A stretch of 64,000 nt of DNA from JAAZCI01 sp046462535 (GTDB taxonomy: Bacteria > Pseudomonadota > Gammaproteobacteria > Cardiobacteriales > Wohlfahrtiimonadaceae): contig JBKGVF010000007.1 in the NCBI GenBank assembly GCA_046462535.1, positions 11,275 through 75,274 on the forward strand, in the 5' to 3' direction. Made by a program: the position numbers and the translations under genes. Positions 43,035 through 52,414 of the stretch are shown piece by piece. The notes under the pieces were generated by a model. It made no database searches. It saw only the letters and a program-made list of their open reading frames with translations, and was not told the DNA's origin. Numbering within the stretch: position 1 is the first letter of the stretch; the number at the start of each line of letters is the position of its first letter.

Positions 43035-44240
43035 ATGACTTATCTTTTTACATCAGAGTCGGTATCGGAAGGGCATCCCGATAAGGTAGCAGATCAGATC
43101 TCCGATGCCGTTTTAGACGCGATTATTACCGAAGATAAAGATGCACGGGTAGCATGCGAAACTTTAGTTAAGACAGGTGTTGCAATAATTGCTGGTGAAG
43201 TATCAACAACCGCTTGGGTAGACCTAGAAGAGTTAGTGCGCACTGTTATCTGTGATATTGGATATAACTCATCCGATGTGGGGTTTGATGGAGCAACTTG
43301 TGCTGTTTTAAATGTAATCGGGAAACAGAGTGCTGATATTGCTCAGGGAGTTGATCGGAGAGAGCCAGAAGATCAGGGGGCGGGTGATCAGGGATTAATG
43401 TTTGGATTTGCTTCAAATGAGACAGATGTCTTAATGCCCGCGCCTATTACCTACGCACATCGGTTGATGGAGAAGCAAGCTAAGGCTCGGAAATCAGGTC
43501 AACTCTCTTGGTTAAGGCCCGATGCTAAGAGTCAGGTGACGTTTGCTTACAATAGTGATGGTTCCATTTCTCATATCGACGCTATAGTCCTCTCAACACA
43601 ACATAATCCAGGCGTGAGCCATAAAGATATCGAAGAGGCAGTGATGGAGCTTATAATCAAAAAGACGATTCCTGAGCAGTGGTTAACTAAAGAGACTAAA
43701 TATCATATCAATCCTACAGGTAATTTTGTCATTGGTGGTCCCGTTGGTGACTGTGGTTTAACCGGAAGAAAAATTATCGTAGATACTTATGGAGGAGCCG
43801 CTCGACATGGTGGGGGGGCTTTTTCAGGTAAGGATCCCTCTAAAGTGGATCGCTCTGCTGCTTATGCCGGTCGATATGTGGCTAAAAATATTGTGGCGGC
43901 AGGATTAGCAGATCGTTGTGAGATACAGGTCTCATACGCTATTGGTGTTGCTGAGCCTACCTCAATCTCCATTACAACGTTTGGAACGAACAAGATTCCA
44001 GAGAGAAGAATTGAGGAGTTAGTACGGGCACACTTCGATTTAAGGCCGTATGCAATAACCCATATGTTAGACCTACTCCATCCTATCTACTATCCAACGG
44101 CAAGTTATGGCCACTTTGGTAGAGAGCCTTATGAGATTGAATATGAAAACTCATTAGGAGAGAAGGGAAGAGGAATTGCCTTTAGTTGGGAGAAGACTGA
44201 TAAAGCGGAAGAGTTGAGAGAGGCAGCAGGGCTAGAATAG
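43035..44240 (+). CDS. metK: S-adenosylmethionine synthase (MetK)
   Basis: MetK makes SAM from methionine and ATP. The 401-residue protein has FTSESVSEGHPDKVADQISD (ATP-binding His and Asp), the flexible-loop region AQGVD, GDQGLMFGFA, the glycine-rich FVIGGPVGDCGLTGRKI and the P-loop-like GGGAFSGKDPSKVDRSAAY. The last residues match the family too. Given its leader hairpin it may be subject to attenuation. SAM feeds the several methyltransferases in this window (rlmB, rlmD, tehB). Confidence 0.97.
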   Translation: MTYLFTSESVSEGHPDKVADQISDAVLDAIITEDKDARVACETLVKTGVAIIAGEVSTTAWVDLEELVRTVICDIGYNSSDVGFDGATCAVLNVIGKQSADIAQGVDRREPEDQGAGDQGLMFGFASNETDVLMPAPITYAHRLMEKQAKARKSGQLSWLRPDAKSQVTFAYNSDGSISHIDAIVLSTQHNPGVSHKDIEEAVMELIIKKTIPEQWLTKETKYHINPTGNFVIGGPVGDCGLTGRKIIVDTYGGAARHGGGAFSGKDPSKVDRSAAYAGRYVAKNIVAAGLADRCEIQVSYAIGVAEPTSISITTFGTNKIPERRIEELVRAHFDLRPYAITHMLDLLHPIYYPTASYGHFGREPYEIEYENSLGEKGRGIAFSWEKTDKAEELREAAGLE

Positions 44241-44252
44241 TCTAGAGAGTTC

Positions 44253-44280
44253 TTGACATTTCGCTGCTGGGCGTTAGAAT
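44253..44280 (+). promoter_or_regulatory. Sigma-70 promoter of rpmH
   Basis: A perfect TTGACA (44253-44258), 16-base spacer and TAGAAT (44275-44280); start near 44287, 75 bases before rpmH. Confidence 0.75.
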
Positions 44281-44361
44281 AATCTGTTGTCTTATTAAGA
44301 AATTTAGAGAGTCTAAAGAGCCTTCTTTAGACGATATTATTTAAGTATAGGGGAAGTAGGG

Positions 44362-44496
44362 ATGAAACGTACATTTCAACCAAGTAACATTAGAAGAAAG
44401 CGTAAGCACGGATTTCGTGCTCGAATGGCTACAAAAGGTGGTCGTCAGGTAATTAATCGTCGTCGTCGTCGTGGCCGCGCACGCTTATCTGCTTAA
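44362..44496 (+). CDS. rpmH: 50S ribosomal protein L34
   Basis: This 44-residue protein starts MKRTFQPSNIRRKRKHGFRA, continues with RMATKGGRQVINRRRRRGR and ends RLSA, the complete L34 sequence pattern. L34 is a highly basic protein deep in the large ribosomal subunit. GAAGTAGG provides the ribosome-binding site. The rpmH-rnpA-yidD-yidC-mnmE order is the classic one, but dnaA, usually just upstream, is replaced by metK. Confidence 0.97.
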   Translation: MKRTFQPSNIRRKRKHGFRARMATKGGRQVINRRRRRGRARLSA

Positions 44497-44532
44497 TAGC
44501 ATATTTACGTAAATAGCTATTAGACGTTTTCG

Positions 44533-44568
44533 AGCGCTTATTATTGTAATAGATAATAGGCGCTTTTT
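44533..44568 (+). terminator. Terminator-like hairpin between rpmH and rnpA
   Basis: A 12-bp stem (44533-44544 with 44553-44564, one G-T pair), 8-base loop and five T. It probably lowers rnpA expression relative to rpmH, as such partial terminators do in other bacteria. Confidence 0.75.
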
Positions 44569-44583
44569 ATTTATCTAGAGGCT

Positions 44584-44937
44584 ATGGAAATCTTGAATTC
44601 ATTTGATCGCAGTAAGCGGCTAACTACCTCTGCAGAGTTTAGCACTGTTTTTAAAAAGAATAAGCGCTCTACAGATCGATATTTCACCGTATTAGCGCAC
44701 AAGCAGAAGGGGAGTGAGATAGCACGATTAGGGTTAGCCATTGCTAAGCGGAATGTGAAGAAAGCACATGATCGCAATCGTGTTAAGCGGATTATTCGAG
44801 AGTCTTTTCGACTCCACCAAAGCAAGCTATCAGGGTTTGATCTTGTGGTGATGATTAAGCCTAACGCCGATATTGATGACAATCGTGCACTCCATCGCTC
44901 TTTAGAGAAGCATTGGCAAGTGGTAGAGAGATTATGA
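44584..44937 (+). CDS. rnpA: Ribonuclease P protein component
   Basis: RnpA is the protein cofactor that helps RNase P RNA bind pre-tRNA leaders. The 117-residue protein has the signature LGLAIAKRNVKKAHDRNRVKR (RNR motif) and a basic central helix followed by IIRESFRLHQ. AGAGG precedes the ATG. Its stop overlaps the yidD start by four bases (ATGA). Confidence 0.96.
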   Translation: MEILNSFDRSKRLTTSAEFSTVFKKNKRSTDRYFTVLAHKQKGSEIARLGLAIAKRNVKKAHDRNRVKRIIRESFRLHQSKLSGFDLVVMIKPNADIDDNRALHRSLEKHWQVVERL

Positions 44938-45143
44938 AGCAGATTATGATCTGGTTAATTAAGGGGTATCAGTACTTCTTAAGTCCACTTATTGGTAATC
45001 AGTGTCGCTTTGAACCGAGTTGTTCTAATTATGCATTAGAGGCGATACAGAAATATGGCGCTCTTAAAGGGGGGTGGCTTATGATTAAGCGATTAGCTCG
45101 TTGTCAGCCTCTTTGTGAAGGGGGGCGAGATCCTGTTCCATAA
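44934..45143 (+). CDS. yidD: Membrane protein insertion efficiency factor YidD
   Basis: YidD assists YidC-dependent insertion. The 69-residue protein (ATG 44934, overlapping the rnpA stop) shows the family motif YQYFLSPLIGNQCRFEPSCS and YALEAIQKYGALKGG, followed by RLARCQPLCEGGRDPVP, with the conserved cysteines. A longer frame from 44913 lacks a ribosome-binding reason. Confidence 0.95.
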   Translation: MKQIMIWLIKGYQYFLSPLIGNQCRFEPSCSNYALEAIQKYGALKGGWLMIKRLARCQPLCEGGRDPVP

Positions 45144-45201
45144 TTTATTTGAGCTGCGTTTACTTACAATTTAATTAACTGTTGCTAAAAGAAAATCGAC
45201 T

Positions 45202-46902
45202 ATGCAAAATAACCAACGTATTCTTCTGTTTGCCGCATTAGCGGTGCTTATCTACCTGATCTACTCCAAATGGGTAGAGGTAAATAGGGTTGATGTAACG
45301 CCCATACAGCAGGAGCTCTCTGTAGATTCGATGGAAGCATCACTGCCTGAGGCGGTTAGTGATATGAGCTCACAAAACATTACTCAATCAGTTGAGGGTG
45401 GTGCCGTTAACAATCGCTATATAACTGTTGAGACAGATAACCATCATCTTAAAATCGATTTAAAGAGTGGTGATATTGTGCAGCTAGGGCTCCCTACTTA
45501 CCCTAAAAGCTTAGAGGATGAGGAGCCATATCTACTTATGGCACAAAGTTCAGAACGCTACTTAATTAATCAAACGGGATTAATCGGGGCTTCTGGCTTG
45601 GAGCAGACTCCTAATCATTTAAATAGTCGCTTTGTGGCTCAGAAAGAGCATTATATTATGGATGATGGGAGTGATACTTTAGTGGTGCCCCTTATCTATG
45701 ATAATCCTGAAACAGGCTATCGTCTCGAGAAGCGCTATACCTTTACTCGTGATAGTTTCCGTGTAGGTTTTGAGCAGATTTTTACTAATAATAGTGATAA
45801 CACTTGGAGTGGCAAACAGTATATTCAATTTATTAGTCAAGAAAATCAGCAAAAGAGAAGTGGAATTGGTGCTTCAAGTTATCAGGGGACGGTCTACTCT
45901 CTACCTTTAGATAATAATAAACGTAAGCTAACTAATTACAGTAAGATTAAGTTTAAAAATATGGGTGGACCACGCAACCAAGGAAATCGTTATGAAGGGA
46001 TTGGGGGCTGGACTGCATATATTGAGCAATATTTCCTTATTGCACATACCTTAGGTTTTGATCGAAAGAGCGCTGCAGAGGAGCAGAATATTGTTGAGAC
46101 AAGTGCTCTTGATGGAGGTAAGTATTTAACACGCCTCCTTGATCAACAGATGACGGTGGTTCCACCAGGAGAGAGTCATGTCTTTAATGCACAGTTCTTT
46201 TTAGGGCCTAAAATAAAGTCAGAACTTGAGGCAACAGCAAAAGATTTAGACTTAACATTAGATTATGGCTGGTTTAGTTACATCTCTAAAATCATGTTTT
46301 GGATTCTAGAGTTCTACCATAAGTTTGTGGGGAATTGGGGTTGGTCTATTATTCTCTTAACAATTACTGTTAAAGCGGCTCTTTTCTGGTTTGCTAGTAA
46401 AGGGTATGTCTCTATGGCGCGTATGCGTAATGTTGGGCCGAAGTTACAGATTATTCGAGAGCGTTATGCCGATGACCGCCAGAAATTATCGGAAGAGATG
46501 ATGAAGCTCTACCGCAGGGAGAAGATCAATCCACTAGGGGGATGTCTACCGATATTGATTCAGATTCCAATCTTTATTGCTCTCTTTTGGATGTTGATGG
46601 AGAGTGTTGAGTTGCGGCAGGCTCCCTGGATCCTATGGATTGAGGATTTATCGCAGCGTGATCCCTACTTTATCCTCCCTCTTATTATGGGTGTGACAAT
46701 GTTTTTCCAACAGCGTTTAAATCCTGCCCCCCCAGATCCTACACAGGCCACTATTATTAAATGGATGCCCGTGGTCTTTACCTTTATGTTTATGTGGTTT
46801 GCGGCAGGGATTGTTCTCTATTGGGTAACAAACAACCTATTAACAATACTGCAGCAATCATATATTATGCGGAAAGTAGAGCGTGAAGAGAGTAAGCGCT
46901 AA
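45202..46902 (+). CDS. yidC: Membrane protein insertase YidC
   Basis: YidC inserts and folds inner-membrane proteins, alone or with Sec. The 566-residue protein has the gammaproteobacterial form: an N-terminal anchor (about 5-22), a large periplasmic P1 beta domain (about 70-340), and five C-terminal helices starting around FYHKFVGNWGWSIILL, including the conserved arginine region ARMRNVGPKLQ, with MKLYRREKINPLGGCLP in the cytoplasmic hairpin and WVTNNLLTILQQ near the end. Confidence 0.97.
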   Translation: MQNNQRILLFAALAVLIYLIYSKWVEVNRVDVTPIQQELSVDSMEASLPEAVSDMSSQNITQSVEGGAVNNRYITVETDNHHLKIDLKSGDIVQLGLPTYPKSLEDEEPYLLMAQSSERYLINQTGLIGASGLEQTPNHLNSRFVAQKEHYIMDDGSDTLVVPLIYDNPETGYRLEKRYTFTRDSFRVGFEQIFTNNSDNTWSGKQYIQFISQENQQKRSGIGASSYQGTVYSLPLDNNKRKLTNYSKIKFKNMGGPRNQGNRYEGIGGWTAYIEQYFLIAHTLGFDRKSAAEEQNIVETSALDGGKYLTRLLDQQMTVVPPGESHVFNAQFFLGPKIKSELEATAKDLDLTLDYGWFSYISKIMFWILEFYHKFVGNWGWSIILLTITVKAALFWFASKGYVSMARMRNVGPKLQIIRERYADDRQKLSEEMMKLYRREKINPLGGCLPILIQIPIFIALFWMLMESVELRQAPWILWIEDLSQRDPYFILPLIMGVTMFFQQRLNPAPPDPTQATIIKWMPVVFTFMFMWFAAGIVLYWVTNNLLTILQQSYIMRKVEREESKR

Positions 46903-46936
46903 AACGATACGAAATGATAAAGATAAAGTAATGAAT

Positions 46937-46961
46937 AACAATCCCCTTAAAGGGGATTGTT
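46937..46961 (+). terminator. Hairpin between yidC and mnmE
   Basis: A stem of about 10-12 bp (46937-46948 with 46950-46961) with a very tight loop; the tail TCTCTTTT is only moderately T-rich, so this may be a partial terminator. Confidence 0.6.
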
Positions 46962-46980
46962 TCTCTTTTAGGAGCTTATT

Positions 46981-48309
46981 ATGTATGTAGAAGAGACAAT
47001 CAGTGCAATTGCTACTAGTACAGGTATCGGGGGAATCGGTATTGTGCGTCTATCGGGCCCTGAGAGTTTAGCGATTGCTCAAAAGATAACAGGAAGAGAG
47101 CGATTTACTCCCCGTTATGCTCATTATGCCCAATTTTTAGATAGAGAAGGGGCTCCTATCGATGAGGGGGTAGTGATTTACTATGCTGCACCTAATTCGT
47201 TTACTGGGGAGGATGTTATTGAGTTACAGGGGCATGGAGGGCTGGTTGTTTTAAATCGAGTTCTTAAAGAGACCTTAACGTTAGGTGCGCGTTTAGCTAG
47301 GAGAGGGGAGTTTTCAGAGCGAGCTTTTCTCAATGGTAAGTTAGATTTAGTTCAAGCCGAAGCGATTCATGATCTGATTGTAAGTCAAAGTGAGGCGCAG
47401 GCTAAGGCAGCAATTAACTCATTGACAGGGCAATTTTCAGAGCGAATAGAGCAATTATTGACGACATTAATTGAGTTGCGAGTCTATATTGAGGCATCGA
47501 TCGATTTTAGTGAAGAGGATATAGACTTCATCAGTGATGGTAATGTCTTAACGCGTCTAGAAGAGCTTAATTGCCAAGTGGAAAAGCTATTAAATAATGC
47601 TGATCAGGGACGTCTACTAACAGATGGAGTGGAGGTAGTGATTGCAGGCCGTCCTAATGCTGGAAAATCGAGTCTCCTTAATGCCTTATCGGGAGAGGAG
47701 AGTGCTATTGTCACCGATATAGAGGGAACAACGCGTGATCTTTTACGTGAGCAGATCAGTATTAATGGATTGCCTCTACATATTATAGATACTGCTGGTC
47801 TACGAGAGACTGATGATGCTGTTGAATCGGAAGGAATTAAGCGTGCTCGAAGAGCTATGGAAGAGGCAGACTTAATATTATGGCTTCATGACGATACTCA
47901 GGAGGAGCGGGATTTAGATGAGCATCTATTAAAAATTGAGACTCCAATTCTCTATCTACATAACAAGATTGATCTTTCTGGACGAAGTGCAGGCGACCAT
48001 GAAGAGTTTATTGCTTTTAGTGCGAAGAGTGGTGAAGGATTAGATGAGGTTAAGAGAGCTATTTTAAAGCATGTTGGTTTTGATGCTATAGAGGGGCAGT
48101 TTAGTGCGCGTGAACGTCATCTTGAGGCATTACGACGTGTCTTACAACACTTCTTTGCAGCACTGTCATTAATTAAAGTGGCGGAAAGCATCGAGCTTGT
48201 TGCAGAAGAGTTACGAATTGCACAGGATCATTTAGGTGAAATTACAGGCGAATTTACCCATGATGAGTTATTAGGTGAAATATTCTCTAGCTTCTGTGTT
48301 GGTAAGTAG
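46981..48309 (+). CDS. mnmE: tRNA modification GTPase MnmE
   Basis: MnmE with MnmG installs the 5-carboxymethylaminomethyl group on wobble U34 in tRNAs. The 442-residue protein has an N-terminal folate-binding domain (TSTGIGGIGIVRLSGP), FTGEDVIELQGHGG, and a G domain with GRPNAGKSSLLNALSG, TRD, DTAGLRET and NKID. It ends in FCVGK, the conserved C-terminal C-x-G-K motif. mnmG is not adjacent. tRNA-Gln (TTG) in this window is one of its usual substrates. Confidence 0.97.
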   Translation: MYVEETISAIATSTGIGGIGIVRLSGPESLAIAQKITGRERFTPRYAHYAQFLDREGAPIDEGVVIYYAAPNSFTGEDVIELQGHGGLVVLNRVLKETLTLGARLARRGEFSERAFLNGKLDLVQAEAIHDLIVSQSEAQAKAAINSLTGQFSERIEQLLTTLIELRVYIEASIDFSEEDIDFISDGNVLTRLEELNCQVEKLLNNADQGRLLTDGVEVVIAGRPNAGKSSLLNALSGEESAIVTDIEGTTRDLLREQISINGLPLHIIDTAGLRETDDAVESEGIKRARRAMEEADLILWLHDDTQEERDLDEHLLKIETPILYLHNKIDLSGRSAGDHEEFIAFSAKSGEGLDEVKRAILKHVGFDAIEGQFSARERHLEALRRVLQHFFAALSLIKVAESIELVAEELRIAQDHLGEITGEFTHDELLGEIFSSFCVGK

Positions 48310-48365
48310 GCTATTCGTACGATGAGGCAGTAACGCAATCAAAGTTATCACTAATATAGGAAAGA

Positions 48366-48404
48366 GAGAAGCGCTACCCATTTAGGGGTTAGCGCTTCTC
48401 TTAA
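48366..48404. terminator. Bidirectional terminator between mnmE and the repeat lipoprotein gene
   Basis: An 11-bp perfect stem (48366-48376 with 48390-48400) with extra CCC/GGG pairing inside; T-rich sequence follows on the plus strand and a short A run precedes it. Confidence 0.8.
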
Positions 48405-48426
48405 TTTTATAAGGATTTTTAAAAGA

Positions 48427-49050
48427 TTATTTTAGCTTTTCGAGTTTCTCTTTTGCTGATTCTTCGAGCTCTTTTAGCTCATCTGCACTCTTCTCTTTAA
48501 GTTCAGCCGCTCTCTCTTGTAGCTCGGCACTCTTCTCTGCGCTCTGCTCTTTTAGAGTCTCAATCTCAGTTTCGGTTTTCTCTTTGATACGCTCTTGCTT
48601 AGCAGGATCCTCTTTTAAGGAGTTAATTTTCTCATCAGCTTTCTCTTTTAGATCAGAAATTTTCTCTTCACTCTTCTCTTTTAATTCTGATGCACTCTCT
48701 TTGAGAGCATCTATCTCTTTGTCAGCCTTCTCTTTCAGTTCGGTGGCTTTTTCAGCGGTCTGCTCTTTTAGCTCTGCTGCCTTATCTGCAGCTCTCTCTT
48801 TCAACTCTGTTGCATCATCTTTAAAATCTTCAAGTGCAGCTGCTGATTTCTCTTTGACATCCTCAAAGGCTTCAGCACTCTTCTCAGCAATTTCGCCAGC
48901 TTTATCCGCCGCAGCATCATATGCTTGTTGGGTTTTTTCTTTGGCACTATCTGCTGTCTGACTAACTTCTTGCTGCTGTTCATCTGAGCAGGCGGTTAAG
49001 CCAACGAGAGCAATTGAACCGGCAATAATAAGTTTTTTAAAGTTTTTCAT
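48427..49050 (-). CDS. Lys/Glu-rich repeat lipoprotein
   Basis: From ATG 49050 (AAGGAG upstream) the product is 207 residues: a signal peptide with lipobox LTAC (Cys21), a short Gln-rich linker, then about 160 residues of near-uniform Lys/Glu/Ala helix built on repeats such as AAELKEKSADELKEL and KATELKEKADKEI, with a period near 11. Such sequences form long amphipathic or coiled-coil rods, like LEA-type or apolipoprotein-like proteins; Lpp-like spacing or chaperone-like roles are possible. I recognise no named family. Confidence 0.75.
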   Translation of the reverse strand: MKNFKKLIIAGSIALVGLTACSDEQQQEVSQTADSAKEKTQQAYDAAADKAGEIAEKSAEAFEDVKEKSAAALEDFKDDATELKERAADKAAELKEQTAEKATELKEKADKEIDALKESASELKEKSEEKISDLKEKADEKINSLKEDPAKQERIKEKTETEIETLKEQSAEKSAELQERAAELKEKSADELKELEESAKEKLEKLK

Positions 49051-49092
49051 GATTATGTAACTCCTTGTGAGTTTATGTTTGCTTGAGGCTTT

Positions 49093-49120
49093 AGTATAGA
49101 CGCCCATATTTAAGATGTAA
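49093..49120 (-). promoter_or_regulatory. Candidate promoter of the repeat lipoprotein gene
   Basis: On the minus strand TTACAT (49120-49115), 16-base spacer, TATACT (49098-49093), 43 bases before the ATG. Confidence 0.5.
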
Positions 49121-49214
49121 ATAGATATTAGATAAGCGTAATCCTTGATGAAATGTACCTTAGCTAAGAGTATATCCCTCATCTTTTTGTTAAGTGTAGC
49201 ACGCTTTTTCTAAG

Positions 49215-51092
49215 CTAGGCATCTTTTCCCAAATCGGCTAGATCTTCCACATGGGACTCCTCTTGTTGATGAGTTGATTTCTTCTGCTCTTTATCACTAT
49301 AAGTCACAGCTAATTTAAGAATGTTGTATAGACTTTTAATAATATGATTTGAATAGGTTAGATCATTCATTAGTGAGCTTGTGCTAAATCCATCAATCTG
49401 ATTTTTTCGCACCGAGATAAAGAGTCGACTTCTAAAATTTTGATCAAAGGTATCAACCTCAATTAATAATGAATTAATAAGGGTAACTGGAAGCTTCCCT
49501 GGCTCCTCTGATTCTTTAAGGCCGAGTTGATAAATCTCCCGTAGATGAAGCAGAATATGCTTACGGATTTGAATATAGAAATCACGGGCAGGGGAGTCCT
49601 CATTTGTTAAGTAGTGAGCCATATTTAATTGAAGGTGCTGACTATTCTTAACAGCGCCAACAAGCTCGAGAGCGATTAGTTGACAACTGACCAAGATCTG
49701 CTGCTGCTCTTCACGTTCATCAGGATAATCGATTCGACCTATAAAGGTTAAAAGATCGCTATAGATTCCTTTTATATAATATTGGTAGAGATCATTGACT
49801 TTATGTGCATCAGATTCTGGTTTAGTCTTGAGCAGGTCGTAATCCATCTGCTCTGAAGAGAGTTGACTGGTCGGTAAATAGAGAGCATGACAGATGACCT
49901 CAAGACTCATCCGCCCAAGATAGCGTAATTCTTGATAGAGTGCAGAGATAGCGGTCTCTACAGAGGAGAGGGAGGCATCAGTTAGATAGCGAGCAGTTAG
50001 TGGCTCCTGTTTAAGCTCAGGATCTTGGCTGCTCTTTTCTACATCTGCTTCAATTAGGAGTGGAGGCTCATCAATGTCGGGAATCCAGCGCATTAGAAGG
50101 GCAGCTAAACGATACTGTAAGAACCAAAATAGTGTTACTCCTATGATATTAAAGAGGGTATGAAATAGGGCGAGCTGAATAAGAGGATTTAGACCTAATC
50201 TTTCGCCTATGGAGGTAACAATAAGCGTTAAAGGGCTGAGAAGTATGATGGAGAGGGTACCTGTTACCACATTAAAAATTACATGTGCTAATGCTAATCT
50301 TCGACCACTACGATCTCCACCAAGAAATCCAACAACACCGGTTGCTACTGCGCTGCCGATAATTGATCCAATAGCTAGAGCGAAGGATTGCTCAATATCA
50401 ATTTGACCGAGTCCCAATGCTGTTAGTACCAACATCAATGTTGCATGGCTCGATTGTAAAATTACGGTTATCAGCAATCCTGCACCAACAAAGATTAGTG
50501 TCCCTAAAAGCCCATCAGAAGTTAGCTCAGTAAAATCGAGCCCATCAGTGAAGCTTGAGAATCCATTTTTGATAAGATCAATAGCCAGTAAGATAAAGGC
50601 AATACCTAGTAATACACGCCCTAGGGCCTTACTCTTTTTACCGTTAAAGGAGGCAAGCACACCAAGCACTATCATAGGATAGGCAAAGGGACCAAGACTA
50701 ATATTCTGACCGGCCAAGGCTAATAACCAAATCCCACTACTAGCACCAAGGTTTGCCCCTATTATAATTGTAATTCCTGCAGCTAAGGTAATGAGTCCAG
50801 TGCTAATAAAGGCGATCGTTAGGAGTGAGACAACAGTTGTCGATTGTAGGATCATCGTAGATCCCATACCAAAGAGGAGCCCTTTAAAGGGAGTTTCTGT
50901 ACTTTTAGCTAGGATACGCTCTAGTCTGCCGCCAGCGAGCTGTTGTAATCCATCATTCATGCATTGCATCCCAAAGAGGAAGAATGCTAATCCTGAGCAG
51001 AGCTCTAGCCAGCTTGGATGCCCTTTAAAAGAGTAGAGAAAGGCAATAGCAATAGTAAGAAAAAGAGTATTCCGTATAGTAATGCGATTCAC
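49215..51092 (-). CDS. Na/Pi cotransporter family protein with PhoU-like tail
   Basis: The 625-residue protein starts at GTG 51092 behind GGAGGGA. Residues 1-330 have about nine membrane helices in two inverted repeats, each with a QS-type motif (ILQSTTVVS and ILQSSHATL), the signature of Na+-dependent phosphate symporters (PF02690). The C-terminal part (about 350-600) is helical and cytoplasmic, like PhoU domains found in bacterial NptA/YjbB-type proteins. The expected GANIGTT is GANLGASSG, so ion or substrate preference may differ. Substrate is inferred. Confidence 0.88.
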   Translation of the reverse strand: MNRITIRNTLFLTIAIAFLYSFKGHPSWLELCSGLAFFLFGMQCMNDGLQQLAGGRLERILAKSTETPFKGLLFGMGSTMILQSTTVVSLLTIAFISTGLITLAAGITIIIGANLGASSGIWLLALAGQNISLGPFAYPMIVLGVLASFNGKKSKALGRVLLGIAFILLAIDLIKNGFSSFTDGLDFTELTSDGLLGTLIFVGAGLLITVILQSSHATLMLVLTALGLGQIDIEQSFALAIGSIIGSAVATGVVGFLGGDRSGRRLALAHVIFNVVTGTLSIILLSPLTLIVTSIGERLGLNPLIQLALFHTLFNIIGVTLFWFLQYRLAALLMRWIPDIDEPPLLIEADVEKSSQDPELKQEPLTARYLTDASLSSVETAISALYQELRYLGRMSLEVICHALYLPTSQLSSEQMDYDLLKTKPESDAHKVNDLYQYYIKGIYSDLLTFIGRIDYPDEREEQQQILVSCQLIALELVGAVKNSQHLQLNMAHYLTNEDSPARDFYIQIRKHILLHLREIYQLGLKESEEPGKLPVTLINSLLIEVDTFDQNFRSRLFISVRKNQIDGFSTSSLMNDLTYSNHIIKSLYNILKLAVTYSDKEQKKSTHQQEESHVEDLADLGKDA

Positions 51093-51310
51093 ACATTCCC
51101 TCCAATGTTGATGATCTATTTTATTATGCTAATAAGTGGTTGTTGAAAGTGTTGATTAAATGTTGATTCAAGAGGAGTGATTATAGCAAAGATCATATTT
51201 TGAATGATAAAAAGTGAGTGACTCTTGCTTTATCTGGGAATAGTGTATTCTGTAAGGATGAGATTTAACTTAGAGCAATTAAAAGTATATAGCTATCAAT
51301 GTGAGGTGTA

Positions 51311-52258
51311 ATGGAGAACGATAATCGGTATAAAAGTGAGCCTATTGGTACATGGCCAATTATGCGTGAATTTGAGGCGATGCTTCTTTTCCAAAAGGGG
51401 CTTAATGAGCTTACGGTTGAATCTTATCGAGCAGATCTTGAGAAGTATCGTGTTTATTTGGAGCAGCAGGGCGATGAGTTAATTGAGGATGAAGCAGAGA
51501 GATTACTGCAAAGCTCTGCTCATCAGCTGCAGGGATTTGTCGATTATGAGCTTCAGCGGGGGATAGCTCCAAGGAGTCTTCGTCGCTATAGCGCTAGTTT
51601 CATACACTTTTTTAATTTTCTTATTGAGGAGGGGATTCGTACTGATAATCCTGCACTTAAACTGAAGATCCCCAATTATCATAATCCCCTTCCAGTCTCT
51701 TTAGGAGAGGAGGAGGTCATTGCTATCTTAAATGCACCAGACCATTCAACTCCTATCGGTTTGCGGGATCGGGCAATGTTGGAAGTTCTCTACTCTTGTG
51801 GTTTGCGGGTAACGGAGTTGGTGAGCCTCTCTTTTTCACAAATTAATTTAGAACTTGGGGCAGTACGTATTGTTGGTAAAGGGGATAAGGAGCGTCTTGT
51901 CCCCCTAGGTGAGGTAGCGAGGGATTGGCTGTTGCGCTATATCAAAAATGGTCGTGATGTTTTATTAAAAGGGCGAAGAAGTGATGCGGTCTTCGTCAGT
52001 AATCGAGGAAGCTATATGACGCGACAGACTTTTTGGCATGCCATTAAAAAGTATGCAGCGCAGGCGGGCATTAAAGAGGAGATCTCTCCCCATACATTAC
52101 GACATGCATTTGCTACTCACTTAGTGAATAATGGTGCCGACCTCCGGGTTGTTCAACTACTACTCGGTCATAGCAGTCTATCTACGACACAAATTTATAC
52201 TCAAATTGCATCGGAGCGTTTAAAGCAGCTTTATGGAGTACATCACCCTCGGGGGTAA
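51311..52258 (+). CDS. xerD: Tyrosine recombinase XerD
   Basis: XerD works with XerC at dif to resolve chromosome dimers. The 315-residue protein has an N-terminal SAM-like core-binding domain (about 20-110) and the catalytic domain with Arg in SCGLRVTELVSLS, GKGDKERLVPLG, HTLRHAFATHLV, LLGHSSLSTTQIYT with the nucleophilic Tyr. It is called XerD rather than XerC because dsbC follows, as in E. coli. The N-terminal extension of about 10 residues is unusual. Confidence 0.9.
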   Translation: MENDNRYKSEPIGTWPIMREFEAMLLFQKGLNELTVESYRADLEKYRVYLEQQGDELIEDEAERLLQSSAHQLQGFVDYELQRGIAPRSLRRYSASFIHFFNFLIEEGIRTDNPALKLKIPNYHNPLPVSLGEEEVIAILNAPDHSTPIGLRDRAMLEVLYSCGLRVTELVSLSFSQINLELGAVRIVGKGDKERLVPLGEVARDWLLRYIKNGRDVLLKGRRSDAVFVSNRGSYMTRQTFWHAIKKYAAQAGIKEEISPHTLRHAFATHLVNNGADLRVVQLLLGHSSLSTTQIYTQIASERLKQLYGVHHPRG

Positions 52259-52414
52259 ATTATCTCCGTGCAAAAAGTGGAAAGTAGGTTAAAATGGCGA
52301 AAATATTACAATTCTTGATAGTATCGTAATGTTGGTTACCCCATAGGCAGGTTGGAATGGGGAGTAAGATTTTAAATGAGCTAGATAATTAAATAATAGG
52401 ATTTTGGAGTCGTA

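Noticed and set aside
48584..48961. Plus-strand frame rich in Ser and Ala opposite the repeat lipoprotein
   Set aside because: It is the shadow of Lys/Glu-rich repeats (AAG/GAG codons read backward) and has no ribosome-binding site.
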